A DNA stretch of 47,015 bases, taken from positions 1-47,015 of the IMG/VR virus record IMGVR_UViG_3300044640_001092; one strand, given 5' to 3'. Both the position numbers and the translations under genes were made by a program. Within the stretch, counting starts at the first letter, position 1. Each line of letters begins with the position of its first letter. A model generated the notes under the pieces. That model was not told where the DNA came from. It made no database searches and saw nothing but the letters and a program-made list of their open reading frames with translations. The DNA comes from a virus. Shown piece after piece: positions 46,480 to 47,015 of this stretch.

Positions 46480-46484
46480 CCCCT

Positions 46485-47015
46485 ATGTCAGACGATGCGG
46501 AAATATTATTAGAGATACTACACGAAATTTTGGGTGATGAGAAACTTCATTACGAATCGAAGGGTCAAATATCTTTTGACTGTCCGATATGTGATGAGGA
46601 CCAACACAAAGGAAATATGGAGGTAAATTATTTTGACCACGTATTTAAGTGTTGGAGTTGTGGTGATGAGAATAATACCAAAGGACCTCTTGGAAAACTT
46701 ATAGATAATTTTGGTAACAAGAAACAAAAAAAAATCTACAATCTACTCCAACCTGAGAATCACAAACCAAAAGAGAAACGAGTTGATAAACTAAAACTAC
46801 CTGAGGGATTCACAAAATTCAAGGATAGTAGTTTGGTTTATCCAGTTCGTCGTCAGGCGTATAACTATTTAACTCAACGAGGAATAACCGATAAGATTAT
46901 TGAAAAGTATGGTATTGGGTTCTGTGATAAAGGTGCGTTCTCTGGTAGGATAATTATACCCTCCTATGATATAAAGGATGAGTTAAACTATTTCATTGCT
47001 CGAAGTTGGGACCCA
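46485..47015 (+). CDS. DnaG-type primase, N-terminal part (cut by window edge)
   Basis: 177 codons are open to the window end. The N-terminal zinc ribbon has Cys33 and Cys36 (FDCPICDED) and Cys56 and Cys59 (FKCWSCGDE), with HKGNMEVNYFDHVFKC between them, as in DnaG/gp61-type primases. From ~123 the sequence RQAYNYLTQRGITDKIIEKYGIGFCDKG, followed by SGRIIIPSYD, is the start of the primase catalytic core. The TOPRIM metal site would lie beyond the window. It would make RNA primers with the gp41-like helicase encoded 31 kb to the left. The start is set by the promoter and zinc ribbon. No later in-frame ATG would keep the first Cys pair. Confidence 0.88.
   Translation, partial: MSDDAEILLEILHEILGDEKLHYESKGQISFDCPICDEDQHKGNMEVNYFDHVFKCWSCGDENNTKGPLGKLIDNFGNKKQKKIYNLLQPENHKPKEKRVDKLKLPEGFTKFKDSSLVYPVRRQAYNYLTQRGITDKIIEKYGIGFCDKGAFSGRIIIPSYDIKDELNYFIARSWDP

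Noticed and set aside
9730-46484. tRNA genes in the gaps
   Set aside because: All gaps are under about 105 bases. Their hairpins are terminators or simple inverted repeats, with no cloverleaf or T-loop consensus.

Overview
This window is a segment of a large, strongly AT-rich, T4-like (myovirus-type) tailed phage genome. The host is probably a member of the Bacteroidota, and flavobacteria are a good guess. Signs of T4-type ancestry are a gp32-type single-stranded DNA binding protein, a UvsX-type recombinase, a gp41/DnaB helicase, a FEN-type 5'-3' exonuclease, nrdB and nrdA, and baseplate proteins of the gp53 (LysM), gp25 and gp6 types. Signs of a Bacteroidota host are a promoter fitting TTTG-N19-TAnnTTTG exactly in front of the primase gene, AT-rich leaders with no Shine-Dalgarno sequence, and surface-protein modules typical of that phylum (SprB-like repeats, 24-residue DUF285/BspA repeats, PKD-like WGDG segments) in the virion genes. 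I saw no integrase, repressor, tRNA or CRISPR array.

Layout: (1) about 1-9730, + strand: end of a tail/baseplate operon holding a 5'-truncated tail protein, a LysM gp53-like protein, a 2112-residue hub-like protein and two small proteins, closed by an intrinsic terminator. (2) 9770-18820, + strand: replication, recombination and nucleotide supply in the order gp32-like SSB, uvsX-like, RHH/HNH insert, 5'-3' exonuclease, an unknown gene, DnaB-like helicase, nrdB, nrdA, closed by a second strong terminator. (3) 18866-38123, + strand: second structural operon, with gp25-like and gp6-like wedge proteins, a 1892-residue protein with membrane-type helices, five further probable baseplate/tail proteins, and a 1137-residue SprB-repeat adhesin-like protein. 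It ends at a bidirectional terminator at 38131-38156. (4) 46417-38160, - strand: two convergent-facing fibre/adhesin operons (73 aa, 503 aa and 416 aa; then 643 aa, 806 aa and a RuvC-like nuclease), separated by one short + strand gene. (5) 46485-end, + strand: 5' part of a DnaG-type primase.

How it fits together: the central block would copy and recombine the genome and supply dNTPs. The flanking blocks build the baseplate, its hub and a rich set of receptor-binding proteins. Several distal proteins carry Thr-Pro linkers, and two of these linkers are near-identical in sequence but lie in inverted orientation about 8 kb apart, which could allow domain swapping. A recurring TATTTAT(A) element on the coding strand precedes most transcription-unit starts in both orientations and is my best candidate for a phage-specific (late) promoter or leader element. 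Two genes are too short or too incomplete for a simple long-ORF list and were read directly: a 50-aa ribbon-helix-helix protein at 11814-11966 and the truncated primase at 46485-47015. No gene-free stretch is longer than about 100 bases.
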